From the NCBI RefSeq assembly GCF_900774055.1, contig NZ_CAAGSW010000004.1:62001-126000 (forward strand): 64,000 nt of DNA, written 5' to 3'. Each line of letters begins with the position of its first letter. Positions within the stretch are counted from its first letter, which is position 1. This document shows positions 9,341 through 19,796 of the stretch, one piece after another. This DNA comes from Methanococcoides sp. AM1 (GTDB lineage Archaea > Halobacteriota > Methanosarcinia > Methanosarcinales > Methanosarcinaceae). The translations under genes were made by a program, and so were the position numbers. The notes under the pieces were generated by a model. It had not been told where the DNA came from, searched no databases, and worked only from the letters and a program-made list of their open reading frames with translations.

Positions 9341-10441
9341 ATGGGTGTAAAGGTAAGTGTGTCAAAGGAATACAGGTCCCGAAATAAAAAGGGAAGTCGT
9401 GAGGATGTCTTCTCACTCGATGCTGCTTTTGAGACAGGGGATGAGCTGGTTGTCCTTTTTGGCCGCTCCGGTTCCGGTAAGACTACGACACTTCGATGCA
9501 TCGCAGGGCTGGAAACTCCTGAGAATGGTAGTATTGTTGTTAACGACAAGACATATTTCGACAGCATATAGGGAATTAACCTCCAGCCACAGTACAGGCG
9601 TCCCGGCTATGTTTTCCAGAACTATGCCCTTTTCCCGCATATGGATGTGAAGAAGAATATCACCTATGGTCTTAAGGGATGGGATATGCAGAAGAAAGAG
9701 GAGCGGATGTTCGAGATGCTACGTCTTCTGCACATCGAGGGGCTTGAGGACAGGTATCCTTCCCAGCTATCAGGCGGTCAGAAGCAGAGGGTCGCCCTTG
9801 CCCGTGCTCTTGCTCCCAATCCCCAGATACTGCTACTGGATGAGCCATTTTCTGCTCTTGATATGGTAGTCAGGATGCGCCTGAGGGAGAGAATAAAAGC
9901 GATCCAGAAGGAGCTAAAGATACCGGTTCTTTTCATCACCCACAGTCCGGAGGAAGCATTTTCACTTGCTGACAGGGTGGTAGTTCTTCATAATGGCAAA
10001 GTTCACCAGACAGGCAGCCCAAGGGATGTTTTCTATTCTCCTGTTGACAGGAACGTGGCCGAGCTTGTGGGAGTCAGCAATATTTTTGACAACGGAAAGG
10101 TTGTAGGTAGATCTCCCGGAGGAACTGTGATTGAAGGCAGAGGTCTGCAGTTCATTACAGGCTCCAGTGTATCCGGGTCTGAAAATGTGTCCTGCGGGAT
10201 CCGACCTGAGAATGTACACCTGAAACCTTATGATGAGAATTTGCTTTCCGGTGATGGCAATATTTTTGCAGGCAATGTCATTGATGTTACCGATAAGGGT
10301 AGCAGTAAAATGGTGGCCGTAGAACTTGATCGAAGCGATTTTGTCCTGCTCTGTGAGGTTCCGACACGTTTTTCAGGTGAGATCGGTTTTTCACGCGTGA
10401 TCGTGGAGATATCGCCGGATGATGTGCTGGTCTTTGAGTGA
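9341..10441 (+). CDS. modC: molybdate/tungstate ABC transporter, ATPase, read through an in-frame UAG (probable pyrrolysine)
   Basis: 366 codons in one frame, broken only by TAG at 9569-9571 (codon 77). Before it lies the Walker A motif [12 protein letters not shown]; after it come the Q-loop ([11 protein letters not shown]), the ABC signature [15 protein letters not shown], Walker B ILLLDEP and the switch histidine [11 protein letters not shown]-terminal regulatory region follows (about 230-366). Every essential motif is intact and the frame is undisturbed on both sides. The TAG falls in the variable loop just before the conserved [16 protein letters not shown] region, where many residues are tolerated. 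Methanosarcinaceae with the pyl genes decode UAG as pyrrolysine, and no gene in this window stops with TAG. A recent nonsense mutation is the alternative. The gene stops with TGA. Confidence 0.85.
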
Positions 10442-10512
10442 ATGAGATCATTGAGGCATCACTTGAAAGCTTCAAGGAGATCATGGTAGTGATCAATGGG
10501 GATGTGGAGTGA
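10438..10512 (+). CDS. possible 24-residue ORF overlapping the modC stop
   Basis: GTG at 10438 overlaps the modC TGA in a GTGA junction and opens a 24-codon frame ([24 protein letters not shown]) ending in TGA. The composition is plausible for a helical peptide and the coupling is typical of real operons, but it has no recognisable homology and could equally be the stump of a lost gene. Confidence 0.2.
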   Translation: MNEIIEASLESFKEIMVVINGDVE

Positions 10513-11113
10513 AGATGTTGATGCTGTTGTCTGCTTGTGCAGGCATCATCATTTAAACAAGACCCACCTTCAAAAATCAAAAAATAGTTTTGGGCAGATG
10601 ACGTTAAAGCATCAGCCCAATAAGGTATCATTTCAGAAATCTAAAGCAGAAAAGGTATCAATCGTCGTATATCGCACTGGTGTACTTTGGGAATACAACA
10701 TTATATGCTTTTTCGCATTTGTTTGTTTCCGGGTCATAGGAAACTTTAATTTCAACAGATGGTACATTTTGTGTTTTATATTTTTTTAACATTTACATTC
10801 AACTCCTTACTAACAAATATCTCCTTTTGTTCTTTGAGATCAGATCAATATTTGCAACCTGCTGAAAACCAGTATCCTCTATTTTTTGGTGATCGGATGG
10901 AAAGCAAATAGTCATTTTCTCGCCCTACCAAAAAACTTAATAGTATATATTCTTTCTCAAATAGATTAAATGCGTTATTATCTAAGCTAATATAAAATGT
11001 AAATTTTAAGTTGATTATAGATAGGACAATTTCAAATTAAAATTAAAATTAAAACAACTAAAATAGCTATAATCAAAAATAAAATAAAATAAATTGAAAG
11101 TATGTCCCCTGCG
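10513..11113. other. intergenic tract without a supported gene
   Basis: About 600 bases between two convergent units. The first 200 have mixed composition with short broken frames; the rest is AT-rich, ending in an (AAATT)n-like low-complexity run (about 11030-11095) just past the end of the leftward gene, which gives T-rich transcript there and may serve as terminator. I see no RNA gene. Confidence 0.5.
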
Positions 11114-12229
11114 TTAATACTTCAATGCAAAGTACATACTTCCCATAGCTACCAGTGTAGCCAGAAGGCTGATGATCCCTCCTACAAATGGCAGTTCTGT
11201 CAGGATCAGAAGCAGGAAAAGACCAACTGCCAGTACAGACCACTGGTTATAGTTGAAACCTGCTTTTTTGAAGGTTATCTCTCCAAGCCACATTGCAGTG
11301 TATACCTTTGCAATTAGAAGGACGATGAACAGCAGCAATAGCAGTAAGAGTGCAATTGGGATGCCGATGATCGTTATCATCAGGACGAATGATCCGATTA
11401 TAGCACCTATCAGTAAGAGAAGTCCCACCGCGATGTTCTTGAAGGGTTCTTGCTGTATGTCCTTTACGATCTCTTCGGTCTTTTCCGGGAAGACCAGGAT
11501 GAGTATTACACCGAGAGCGAACAGGAAGAGGTAATAGGCGATCTTGCCGATGAAGGATATCACTTTTAGCACGCCATCGCCATCGAATACGTCTTCACGT
11601 TGTTCTGTCCTTTCGGACTTTATCTCTTCCCCAACAGTCCCGGCAGGGATCGATATTTCTTTGGAACTACTGTATTCGAGGTTACCTTTTATGCTTGAAT
11701 CCGGTTCGATCGTCAGGTCAGTTGCATCAAGTATTGCATCTCCTTCCACATTACCGGAGAACATGAGCTCACCTGCTGAGACATCCAAAAGGCCTCCGAA
11801 GTTTCCTGCAATATCTGCATCTCCACTTCTTATGGTCGTGTCACCGCCAACAGTTGTGGTCTCAGTTGTTGACACTGATCCGGCAGTAACCAGAAGATCG
11901 TCACCCACATGGCCGCTGAGTTCGAGATTACCACATGCAACTCTGATATCATCTCCAATGCTGCCTGTAATGGTCACATCGCCTGCAGCAACAATGAGAT
12001 CGCCGGTAATATTCCCGTCGATCTGGACCGTGCCACCGGTGGCCACTACATCGCCCAGCACAGTGCCACTTACTATTAGTGTATCACCTGCAAGGTAGAC
12101 ATCGTCTTCAACGATATCGTCTATGATTACCGTATCCCCGGCGTCAAACATTGACGCTGCACTTGCATTGCCTGCGAATAAGAGCAGTAGCATTATAGGT
12201 AAAAACCATAAAATTCTATCAATTTTCAT
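11114..12229 (-). CDS. exported polymer-forming (bactofilin-like) protein with C-terminal membrane helices
   Basis: 371 residues. A signal peptide (1-24, ending NASA-AS) is followed by a repetitive beta region (about 30-195) with the periodic pattern GD-hydrophobic-V-x-G-x-hydrophobic-x-GD, as in the right-handed beta-helix of bactofilin-type polymer-forming domains. A charged linker (about 195-220) leads to four or five membrane helices (225-371), one of them very leucine-rich. The beta-helix would lie outside the membrane. Similar proteins are widespread in archaea and bacteria but have no assigned function; a surface scaffold is the simplest idea. It is a single gene with its own promoter (upstream TATATATAG near 12250). 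Confidence 0.8.
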   Translation of the reverse strand: MKIDRILWFLPIMLLLLFAGNASAASMFDAGDTVIIDDIVEDDVYLAGDTLIVSGTVLGDVVATGGTVQIDGNITGDLIVAAGDVTITGSIGDDIRVACGNLELSGHVGDDLLVTAGSVSTTETTTVGGDTTIRSGDADIAGNFGGLLDVSAGELMFSGNVEGDAILDATDLTIEPDSSIKGNLEYSSSKEISIPAGTVGEEIKSERTEQREDVFDGDGVLKVISFIGKIAYYLFLFALGVILILVFPEKTEEIVKDIQQEPFKNIAVGLLLLIGAIIGSFVLMITIIGIPIALLLLLLLFIVLLIAKVYTAMWLGEITFKKAGFNYNQWSVLAVGLFLLLILTELPFVGGIISLLATLVAMGSMYFALKY

Positions 12230-12890
12230 AGTAACCCCACCTAATATTGTATATATAGTACTGGGGTTTTCTTGCTATTAAGGTTTACTTAAAAATCTTC
12301 AATTGTAATGGTCCAATTCAGAGAATCCTAAGAGGCTCTGAATAATAATGAAAGAATTAGAATTCAAAAAAAGTTATATCATTCTGTCAATTACGATGCA
12401 ATTATGATGCATTTACATATCAAGGCCAGGCGGGATATATGGCCGAGATATGCAAGTTCAGATGTACTCCCACATCGAAAACCTGAAAAGTCCCCAGACC
12501 CTTCAGATCAGTTCCAAGGTCAAGAGAAACGGCAAACTCCTGACCTCGTATAATATATATTAAATTCCGTCCTATAAAAGTGTATCCAAAATGTGTGTAC
12601 TTTGCCGCTATAATATGGGTGCTAATGTACATATAAACACATTGCCACAATCCTTTACTTTATATATAATTAAATCACACCATAGTATGGCGTGGGTTTA
12701 CTTCTGCAACTTATAAGTGCTACAGTCAGCTACTTTTATATAGCAGTTTTGTAGATCTATACGCAGTTAACACCGTTAACAAATTGAAGGAACCAGCAAG
12801 AGAGTGGTTCAGGTATAGCAGACCGATCGATTGGGGTTCAAAATTGTTTTTACAGTTTTGCTTATCCCGAACCGAGCAGGTGGTAACAGA
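12230..12890. other. long intergenic region with an unexplained GC-rich patch
   Basis: 660 bases upstream of the sulfur operon. Most is AT-rich, but about 12420-12560 is clearly richer in G+C and reads like protein-coding sequence without an intact gene: a plus-strand frame from ATG 12450 gives a basic peptide of 37 residues, and the minus strand is also open. It could be a gene remnant or a structured RNA. An AGGTGG ribosome site sits before the start of pscS. Confidence 0.4.
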
Positions 12891-14270
12891 ATGGATGAAC
12901 AAATCAACAAAAAATATCTCGCCAACAAAATATTCGAAACCCAGTTCGCACTGGAGGATCTCAGGCAGATAGTCAGGCAGGCTTTACCTACGGGTATGAG
13001 CAATGAACAGTCTGAACGCTTTTCTGAGATCGTGTCGGGTCTTGGCGGCCTTATCGAGGAGATAGGCGCAAAAGACGGCCAAACACAACCTGTCAGTATT
13101 GTGGGCGACCTTATGTGCCGAACAAGGGAAGAGGAGTTCATAAATATACAGCCCATTCAGGCCGGTGGAAGACTAACACCGGAAGCCCGCAAAGCTGTTA
13201 TAGCTTATGGGGACGGGTACTCAACCTGTGACAACTGCCGAAAGCCGTTCAGGCTCGATAAGATCGAAAAACCTTCGATCGCAGAGTTCCACACAGAGCT
13301 CGCAGAGTTCGTTGGAATGGATCAAGCACGAGTAGTTCCCGGTGCTAGGAGAGGTTTCCAGGCCGTTGCTTCAACTCTTGTTGAAAAGGGTGATACGGTG
13401 GTCGTATCTGCATTTGCACATTATACGGAATTCCTCGCTGTGGAAGGTGCCGGTGGAATTGTAAAAGAAGCTCCTGTGAACGAGGAAAATGTACTCATAG
13501 CCGAATCAGTGTCACACAAGATCGATGAAGTAAAGAAAGAGACCGGTAAATTGCCGTCCCTTATCATGATCGACCATTTCGACTATCTGTTCTGTAATGA
13601 ACACGATATCTATGGTATCGGTAAAGTGGCACAGGAATACGGAATTCCGTTCCTTTACAACGGAGCATATACAGTTGGTATCATGCCTGTTGATGGAAAG
13701 AAGCTCGGTGCGGACTTCGTAGTAGGTTCCGGACACAAGAGCATGGCATCTGTAGCTCCTTCAGGAGTACTGGCAACCACTGATGAATGGTCTGACAAGA
13801 TTTTCAGGACCACCCAGATGGTCGGTGATGTGACCGGAAGAAAGTTCGGCATCAAGGAGGTCGAGTTCCTTGGGTGCACACTGATGGGAGCACCGTTGCT
13901 GTCAATGATGGCATCGTTCCCATATGTGAAAGAAAGGACAAAGCACTGGGATGAGGAAGTCAAGAAATCCAACTATTTCCTCAACGAGTTCCTGAGGATC
14001 GAAGGAAATGAAGTGCTGAGCGAGTTCCCGAGAAAGCATGCCCTTTCCAAAGTAGATACCACCAACAGCTTCGACAAAATAGCAAAGACGCACAAGCGCA
14101 GGGGATACTTCTTCAGTGACGAACTGAAGAAACGAGGTATAGCAGGTGAGTTCCCCGGTGCTACAAGAAGCTGGAAGCTGAGCACATACGGACTTTCATG
14201 GGACCAGATACACTATCTCTCGGATGCATTCCTTGAGATCGCTGAAAAATACGAACTTAACATCAACTGA
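12891..14270 (+). CDS. pscS: O-phosphoseryl-tRNA:cysteinyl-tRNA synthase (SepCysS)
   Basis: 459 residues. It converts phosphoserine on tRNA-Cys to cysteine with a sulfur donor, the second step of tRNA-dependent cysteine synthesis after SepRS. PLP binds K283 in GSGHKSMA. Conserved cysteines C113 and C116 (CDNC) and C329 (LGCT) match the catalytic/persulfide set of the family. Residues 1 to about 85 form an extra helical N-terminal extension compared with the short Methanocaldococcus form; in class II methanogens such an extension may correspond to the scaffold protein SepCysE. ATG 12891 has AGGTGG upstream. It is first in an operon with metY (nine bases apart) and metX, which joins cysteine and homocysteine synthesis. 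Confidence 0.93.
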   Translation: MDEQINKKYLANKIFETQFALEDLRQIVRQALPTGMSNEQSERFSEIVSGLGGLIEEIGAKDGQTQPVSIVGDLMCRTREEEFINIQPIQAGGRLTPEARKAVIAYGDGYSTCDNCRKPFRLDKIEKPSIAEFHTELAEFVGMDQARVVPGARRGFQAVASTLVEKGDTVVVSAFAHYTEFLAVEGAGGIVKEAPVNEENVLIAESVSHKIDEVKKETGKLPSLIMIDHFDYLFCNEHDIYGIGKVAQEYGIPFLYNGAYTVGIMPVDGKKLGADFVVGSGHKSMASVAPSGVLATTDEWSDKIFRTTQMVGDVTGRKFGIKEVEFLGCTLMGAPLLSMMASFPYVKERTKHWDEEVKKSNYFLNEFLRIEGNEVLSEFPRKHALSKVDTTNSFDKIAKTHKRRGYFFSDELKKRGIAGEFPGATRSWKLSTYGLSWDQIHYLSDAFLEIAEKYELNIN

Positions 14271-14279
14271 GGTACAATT

Positions 14280-15578
14280 ATGATTGACAAAAATTATGGA
14301 TTAGACACATTAGCATTGCATGCAGGACATGTGCCTGACCCGACGGGGTCACGTGCAGTCCCTATTTACCAGACTGCTGCTTATCTCTTCAAGGATGCAG
14401 ACCACGCAACGAACCTTTTCGCGCTGAAGGAATTCGGCAACATTTACACACGCCTGATGAACCCAACGACCGGTGTTCTGGAAGAAAGAGTAGCTGCCAT
14501 CGAAGGTGGCACAGGAGCACTTGGTGTAGCTTCAGGCATGGCTGCTATTTCCTTAACAGTACTGGCCGTCACACAGCTTGGTGATGAGATAGTCTCTGCC
14601 AACAACCTTTATGGTGGTACATACCAGCTCTTCAATCACACCCTTCCAAAATTCGGCAGGAAAGTGCACTTTGTGGATTCCACAAAACCGGAAGAGTTCG
14701 AAAAGGCCATCACCGACAAAACACGTGCCATCTACGTAGAGATAATCGGAAATCCAAAGCTTGATGTTCCTGATCTTGAAAAGATAGCGAAGATCGCTCA
14801 TGATGCAGGTGTTCCTCTAATTGTGGACAACACCGTGGGTGTAGGAATCGCAAAGCCGATAGAGTATGGTGCAGACATAGTAGTGTTATCCGCAACCAAG
14901 TTCCTTGGAGGTCACGGTACTTCCATAGGTGGTATTATCGTAGATTCCGGAAACTTCAAATGGGACAATGGAAAGTTCCCTGAGTTCACAGAACCCGACC
15001 CAAGTTATCATGGCCTGAAGTTCTGGGAATCCTTCGGTGATATTCCCGGAATGGGAAATCTTGCTTTCATACTCAGGGTTCGAACACAACATCTGCGTGA
15101 CCTTGGACCTGCAATGAGCCCATTCAATGCATTCCAGTTCATACAAGGTGTTGAAACACTTCCTTTAAGGGTACAAAGACACGGTGAGAATGCATTAAAG
15201 GTAGCAAAACACCTTGCATCCCATCCGCTGGTCGAATGGGTGAACTACCCTGGTCTTGAAGACCACCCTTCCCATGAACTTGCAGGCAAATACCTGAAAG
15301 GAAGCTATGGCGCTATCCTCGGATTCGGTGTCAAGGGCGGACTGGAAGCCGGCAGGAAGTTCATCGAGAACGTAGAACTGCTCTCCCACCTTGCTAACAT
15401 CGGTGATGCAAAGACACTTGTTGTCCACCCGGCATCAACGACACATCAACAACTCACAAAGGAAGAGCGTGAGCAGACCGGTGTAACTGATGATTTCATC
15501 AGGATGTCCGTAGGTCTTGAGAATGCAGAAGATATTATTGCCGACATTGATCAGGCTTTAGAGAGGTCTCAGCAGTGA
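14280..15578 (+). CDS. metY: O-acetylhomoserine sulfhydrylase (aminocarboxypropyltransferase)
   Basis: 432 residues of the Cys/Met-metabolism PLP family. It makes homocysteine from O-acetylhomoserine and sulfide. PLP lysine is K207 in [10 protein letters not shown]; the family's N-terminal [22 protein letters not shown] and the long insert [21 protein letters not shown] are typical of MetY rather than cystathionine synthase. The next gene, metX, supplies its substrate and overlaps its stop by four bases (GTGA), so the two are translated together. Context and motif set make the assignment secure. Confidence 0.95.
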   Translation: MIDKNYGLDTLALHAGHVPDPTGSRAVPIYQTAAYLFKDADHATNLFALKEFGNIYTRLMNPTTGVLEERVAAIEGGTGALGVASGMAAISLTVLAVTQLGDEIVSANNLYGGTYQLFNHTLPKFGRKVHFVDSTKPEEFEKAITDKTRAIYVEIIGNPKLDVPDLEKIAKIAHDAGVPLIVDNTVGVGIAKPIEYGADIVVLSATKFLGGHGTSIGGIIVDSGNFKWDNGKFPEFTEPDPSYHGLKFWESFGDIPGMGNLAFILRVRTQHLRDLGPAMSPFNAFQFIQGVETLPLRVQRHGENALKVAKHLASHPLVEWVNYPGLEDHPSHELAGKYLKGSYGAILGFGVKGGLEAGRKFIENVELLSHLANIGDAKTLVVHPASTTHQQLTKEEREQTGVTDDFIRMSVGLENAEDIIADIDQALERSQQ

Positions 15579-17041
15579 GCGAGAGATCCGTAGGTATTGT
15601 TGGAACTAACTATCATACAATTGAAGGTGAGTTCCTCTTAGAAGGTGGGCAGACCCTAAAGGATATTAGGGTCGCCTATGAGACCTATGGTAACCTCAAC
15701 AAGGACAAAAGTAATGCTATCCTTGTCTGCCATGCCCTTACAGGCGATGCACATGCTGCTGGCAGGCATAGTCCCGATGACCGTAAGCCCGGATGGTGGG
15801 AAGATGTCATAGGACCGGGAAAAGCCCTCGATACTGACAGGTATTTCGTGATCTGTTCAAACGTACTGGGTGGCTGTATGGGAACTACAGGTCCTGCATC
15901 ACTGGATCCCGATACAGGCAAACCGTATGGCATCACTTTTCCAGTGATAACTATCGGCGATATGGTGAACGTCCAGAAAAGAGTGATAGATCATATTGGG
16001 ATCAAAGTTCTACTTGCAGTGGTAGGTGGTTCCATGGGTGGTATGCAGACCCTCCAGTGGACAGTTGCTTACCCTGACCTTGTGAGGAAAGCGGTCGTTA
16101 TCGCTTCCACAGCAGTTTCATCGCCGCAGCAGATAGCGTTCAATGAGGTTGGCAGGAATGCCATAGTCTCCGATCCTGACTGGGATGAAGGCGACTATTA
16201 TTCTGGAAAACCTCCTGTGCATGGGTTAGCCACAGCCAGAATGATAGCCCATATCACTTATCTTAGCGATGATTCCATGCACGAGAAGTTCGGAAGGGAG
16301 TTGCAGCAAGGTGAGGGATACAAATTCGATATGTCACATGATTTCCAGGTCGAAAGCTACCTGAAATACCAGGGAGAATCATTTACCGAAAGGTTTGATG
16401 CCAATTCCTATCTATATGTGACAAAGGCAGTGGATTATTTCGACCTTTCAAAGAACGGCTCCCTTGCAGAAGGTTTGAAGGAGATTCAGGCAAAGATATT
16501 GTTGATCTCCATAACATCGGACTGGCTGTATCCCCCATACCAATCAAAGAAGGTAGTGGAAGCTCTTCTCTTCAATGACCACGATGTAAGCTACCGGGAG
16601 ATCGAGTCCAGCTACGGCCATGATGCTTTCCTTCTCGAGAGCGGTCACATCAATTATGTGGTTCACAATTTCCTGACACACACATCCGTTGGTGATGTCA
16701 TGACCGAAGCGGTTGCGACCATCAGGGAAGGTGTGAGCATAGAGACCGCTGCAAAGGTAATGTTTGAGGAAGGACTGACACATCTGCCGGTTGTCAATGA
16801 GAAAGGATGCCTTGCAGGTATCGTTACGTCGTGGGATATCTCAAAGGCGGTTGCATTAAAATCCGTCGATCTGGATGATATCATGACAAAAGAAGTGCTT
16901 GTGGCAATGCCGGATGAGCCTATCATTGCCGGTGCAAAGCGCATGGAAAGACATAGCATTTCCGCTTTGCCTGTGGTCGATGAAAAGAAAAGGCTCGTTG
17001 GAATTATCGATAGTGAGGATATCAACCGGCTGATCGGTTGA
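15575..17041 (+). CDS. metX: homoserine O-acetyltransferase with C-terminal CBS pair
   Basis: 488 residues. The alpha/beta-hydrolase part (1 to about 370) has the nucleophile S153 in GGSMGGMQ, the acid in SDWLYP and the histidine in YGHDAFLLE, the full catalytic triad of MetX. It transfers acetyl from acetyl-CoA to homoserine. Two CBS motifs follow (about 370-485; [12 protein letters not shown] and [12 protein letters not shown]). This fusion is longer than bacterial MetX (about 350-380 residues). Because CBS pairs bind adenosine compounds, feedback by SAM is an attractive but untested idea. Start GTG overlaps the metY stop. Some related enzymes use succinyl-CoA; I did not try to separate them. 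Confidence 0.93.
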   Translation: MSERSVGIVGTNYHTIEGEFLLEGGQTLKDIRVAYETYGNLNKDKSNAILVCHALTGDAHAAGRHSPDDRKPGWWEDVIGPGKALDTDRYFVICSNVLGGCMGTTGPASLDPDTGKPYGITFPVITIGDMVNVQKRVIDHIGIKVLLAVVGGSMGGMQTLQWTVAYPDLVRKAVVIASTAVSSPQQIAFNEVGRNAIVSDPDWDEGDYYSGKPPVHGLATARMIAHITYLSDDSMHEKFGRELQQGEGYKFDMSHDFQVESYLKYQGESFTERFDANSYLYVTKAVDYFDLSKNGSLAEGLKEIQAKILLISITSDWLYPPYQSKKVVEALLFNDHDVSYREIESSYGHDAFLLESGHINYVVHNFLTHTSVGDVMTEAVATIREGVSIETAAKVMFEEGLTHLPVVNEKGCLAGIVTSWDISKAVALKSVDLDDIMTKEVLVAMPDEPIIAGAKRMERHSISALPVVDEKKRLVGIIDSEDINRLIG

Positions 17042-17202
17042 TCTTTTTATTTTCTATTTTTAGCTGTATTATTTATTTTTTAGACTTTTGATATCTTACA
17101 TATCTTTCATTTCAGGAATTTCAGATTCTACAAATTGAAATGACTAAAAAAGAAGAATCTACCAAAAACAAGAATGAATGAAAGAGAGATAGCTCTCCCA
17201 TT

Positions 17203-19608
17203 TCATTCCATCTCTTTTTCCGTTTCCAGAACCTTTAGTGAGATCTTCATAACCGAATCCGGATTCAAAGAGATCGAGTCGACACCTTCCCTCACAAGGA
17301 ACTCAGCAAATTCAGGGAAGTCACTGGGTGCCTGACCACAGATCCCGCTGTGTTTGCCATTCCTCTTTGCTCCCTGAACTGCCATGGAAACGATCTTCTT
17401 CACAGCTTCATCCCTTTCATCAAAGGACGATGCCAGTATCTCCGAATCCCTGTCCACACCAAGGGTCAGTTGGGTAAGGTCATTGGAGCCTATGGAAAAA
17501 CCATCGAAGTATTTGCTGAACTCATCAATCAACAGCACATTGCTTGGAATCTCACACATGACATATACCTGCAAGCCATTCTGTCCCCTTTCCAGTCCAT
17601 TCCTTTTCATTTCAGCGATCACTTTTTCCGCTTCCTCGATACGCCTGCAGAAAGGTATCATGAGGATGAGGTTCGTAAGTCCCATCTCATCCCTGACCTT
17701 CTTCATAGCCCTGCACTCAAGTGCGAAACCTTCCCTGTAGCGCTCGTCATAATAGCGTGATGCTCCCCTGAAACCTATCATCGGGTTGCTCTCTTCGAAC
17801 TCGAAGTATTCCCCGCCGATAAGGCTGGCATACTCGTTTGACTTGAAGTCGCTCATGCGTACCACCACGGGCTTCGGATAAAATGAAGCTACAATGGTGG
17901 CTACTCCCTGGGAAAGCTTCTCCACGAAATAGACTTCCTTACTCTTGTATCCGGAGGTGAGTTTTTCAATTTCCTCAAGCACACTTTCGTCTTCGATCTT
18001 TTCAGGATGGATCAGTGCCATGGGATGGACCTTGATGTAACTCGTGATTATGAACTCAAGTCTTGCAAGTCCGATACCATCGTTCGGTATCATGGAAAGA
18101 GCAAATGCCTCTTCCGGATTTCCGAGGTTCATCATCATCTCGGTCTTTGTTTTTCCTAAGCCCTTGAGGTCAACCGTCTCGATGTGGAAAGGTAATATTC
18201 CTTCGTAGACCCTGCCGATATCACCTTCAGCACAGCTCACCGTGACATCCATTCCGTTCCACAGTTTTTCAGTAGCATCCTGTGCACCCACAACGGCGGG
18301 GACTCCCAGCTCACGGCTGACGATGGCTGCATGGCAGGTCCTTCCACCTTTGTTTGTGATAATAGCAGCTGCCCGTTTCATAATAGGTTCCCAGTCAGGA
18401 GTTGTTGTGTCAGCTACGAGTATCTCTCCCTGTTTGAAAGAAGATAGCTTTGAAACATCATCGACCACGCGGACCTTTCCGACTGCGATCTTGTCACCTA
18501 CACTTCTGCCAGTGACGAGAACAGTTGACCTCTCATCAAGGAAATAGGTCTCAAGAATATCTTTTCTCTTCCTTGACTGGACGGTTTCAGGTCTGGCCTG
18601 TACAATGAAAAGCTCACCGGTGTTACCGTCCTTTGCCCATTCGATATCCATGGGCACAGCCTTGCCTTTCTTTTTAGAATAGTGGTCCTCAATGGTGGCA
18701 GCATATTTTGCAAGCTGGAGGATCTCTTCATCGTTGATACAGAATTTCCTCTGGTCTGCAAGGGGAACTTCCACATTACGGGTAAGTATGCGTGAATCCC
18801 CGCGTCCGTATATCATTTTTATCTCTTTACTACCCGGCTTTTTCTGGATGATCGACCTGTAACCTTCTTTAAGGGTGGGTTTAAAGACGTAGAATTCGTC
18901 CGGATTGACAAGTCCCTGCACGATGTTCTCTCCAAGACCGTAAGCTCCTGTTATGAAGACAACATCTTCGAAGCCGGACTCAGTGTCAATGGTGAAAGTA
19001 ACTCCGCTGGATGCAAGGTCTGAGCGTACCATCTTCATGACGCCTATTGACAGGCCGACCTTGAAGTGATCAAATTTGTGGTGCACACGGTATGAGATCG
19101 CCCTGTCCGTGAAAAGGGAGGCAAAGCAACGATTGCATGCATCCTTCAGGGAGTGGTAACCGTGTACGTTGAGGTATGTTTCCTGCTGTCCTGCAAATGA
19201 AGCATCAGGAAGATCCTCTGCTGTTGCAGAACTGCGAACCGCGACATCGGTCTCAGTTCCATACTCTTCACTCAGTTTATCGTAGGCTTCCTTGATCTCT
19301 TCCCAGAGGTCATCCGGTATGCCTGCATCGAGTACTATGCTTCTTGCTTTTTTCCCTCTTTCAGCAAGGTCGTTGACATCTCTTGTGTCCAGTCCTTCCA
19401 GGGAATCCTTGAGTTTGTCAAGCACACCCGCAGATTCCAGGACATGCCAGTAAGCATCCGCAGTAACCGCAAACCCGTTTGGAATCTTGATATCCTTTTC
19501 GGTGAGTTCGCGGTACATCTCACCAAGCGAGGCATTCTTACCGCCAACTGAAGGAATATCATCTATACGTATCTCTTCGAACCATCGAATGTATTTGCTA
19601 TCTCCCAT
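17203..19608 (-). CDS. ppsA: phosphoenolpyruvate synthase
   Basis: 801 residues, usual length for the family. It converts pyruvate, ATP and water to PEP, AMP and phosphate, the entry to gluconeogenesis in a methanogen. Layout: ATP-grasp domain (1 to about 330; SVGGKNASLGEM, AVRSSATAEDLPDASFAGQ), swivelling phosphohistidine domain with GGRTCHAAIVSRELG (H426), and a C-terminal TIM barrel with the PEP site, including SIGSNDLTQLTLGVDRD and the catalytic cysteine in GICGQAPS near the end. All motifs are intact. It converges on metX; an imperfect GAGAG/CTCTC stem at the shared end may terminate both. Confidence 0.95.
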   Translation of the reverse strand: MGDSKYIRWFEEIRIDDIPSVGGKNASLGEMYRELTEKDIKIPNGFAVTADAYWHVLESAGVLDKLKDSLEGLDTRDVNDLAERGKKARSIVLDAGIPDDLWEEIKEAYDKLSEEYGTETDVAVRSSATAEDLPDASFAGQQETYLNVHGYHSLKDACNRCFASLFTDRAISYRVHHKFDHFKVGLSIGVMKMVRSDLASSGVTFTIDTESGFEDVVFITGAYGLGENIVQGLVNPDEFYVFKPTLKEGYRSIIQKKPGSKEIKMIYGRGDSRILTRNVEVPLADQRKFCINDEEILQLAKYAATIEDHYSKKKGKAVPMDIEWAKDGNTGELFIVQARPETVQSRKRKDILETYFLDERSTVLVTGRSVGDKIAVGKVRVVDDVSKLSSFKQGEILVADTTTPDWEPIMKRAAAIITNKGGRTCHAAIVSRELGVPAVVGAQDATEKLWNGMDVTVSCAEGDIGRVYEGILPFHIETVDLKGLGKTKTEMMMNLGNPEEAFALSMIPNDGIGLARLEFIITSYIKVHPMALIHPEKIEDESVLEEIEKLTSGYKSKEVYFVEKLSQGVATIVASFYPKPVVVRMSDFKSNEYASLIGGEYFEFEESNPMIGFRGASRYYDERYREGFALECRAMKKVRDEMGLTNLILMIPFCRRIEEAEKVIAEMKRNGLERGQNGLQVYVMCEIPSNVLLIDEFSKYFDGFSIGSNDLTQLTLGVDRDSEILASSFDERDEAVKKIVSMAVQGAKRNGKHSGICGQAPSDFPEFAEFLVREGVDSISLNPDSVMKISLKVLETEKEME

Positions 19609-19743
19609 GATTAAACCCCGGTTATGAGAATAAATTATTCTTTTAACTGTAAATAGGATTATTTTTTAAGGGTATTAGACTTTTGGGAGAAAAGGAGATA
19701 GTTGGTAGAAAATGAGAATGATCAAAACGATCTAAAAAAGAAG

Positions 19744-19780
19744 GCATGGTCAAAAAGCTGATCACTTTTTGTATCCATGC
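19744..19780 (-). terminator. stem-loop terminator of the duplicated secreted-protein gene
   Basis: GCATGG (19744-19749) pairs with CCATGC (19775-19780), and inner CAAAAAG pairs with CTTTTTG. In the leftward direction of transcription it is followed by CTTCTTTTTTAG. It lies 17 bases past the stop codon of the gene at 19797-20552. Confidence 0.6.
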
Positions 19781-19796
19781 AGTTACTGTTTAAATT

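Noticed and set aside
9341-9571. modC as two separate genes or a plain pseudogene
   Set aside because: Both parts are in one frame with all ABC motifs intact, and the window avoids TAG stops; read-through is the simpler account, though not proven.
11030-11095. AAATT-rich run as a regulatory repeat
   Set aside because: Simple low-complexity sequence; similar AT runs occur at 31930 and 46755 near gene ends and need no special explanation beyond termination.
12420-12650. Minus-strand frame of 76 codons as a gene
   Set aside because: No ribosome site, odd composition at the N-terminal half, no homology I recognise; kept only as a compositional anomaly.
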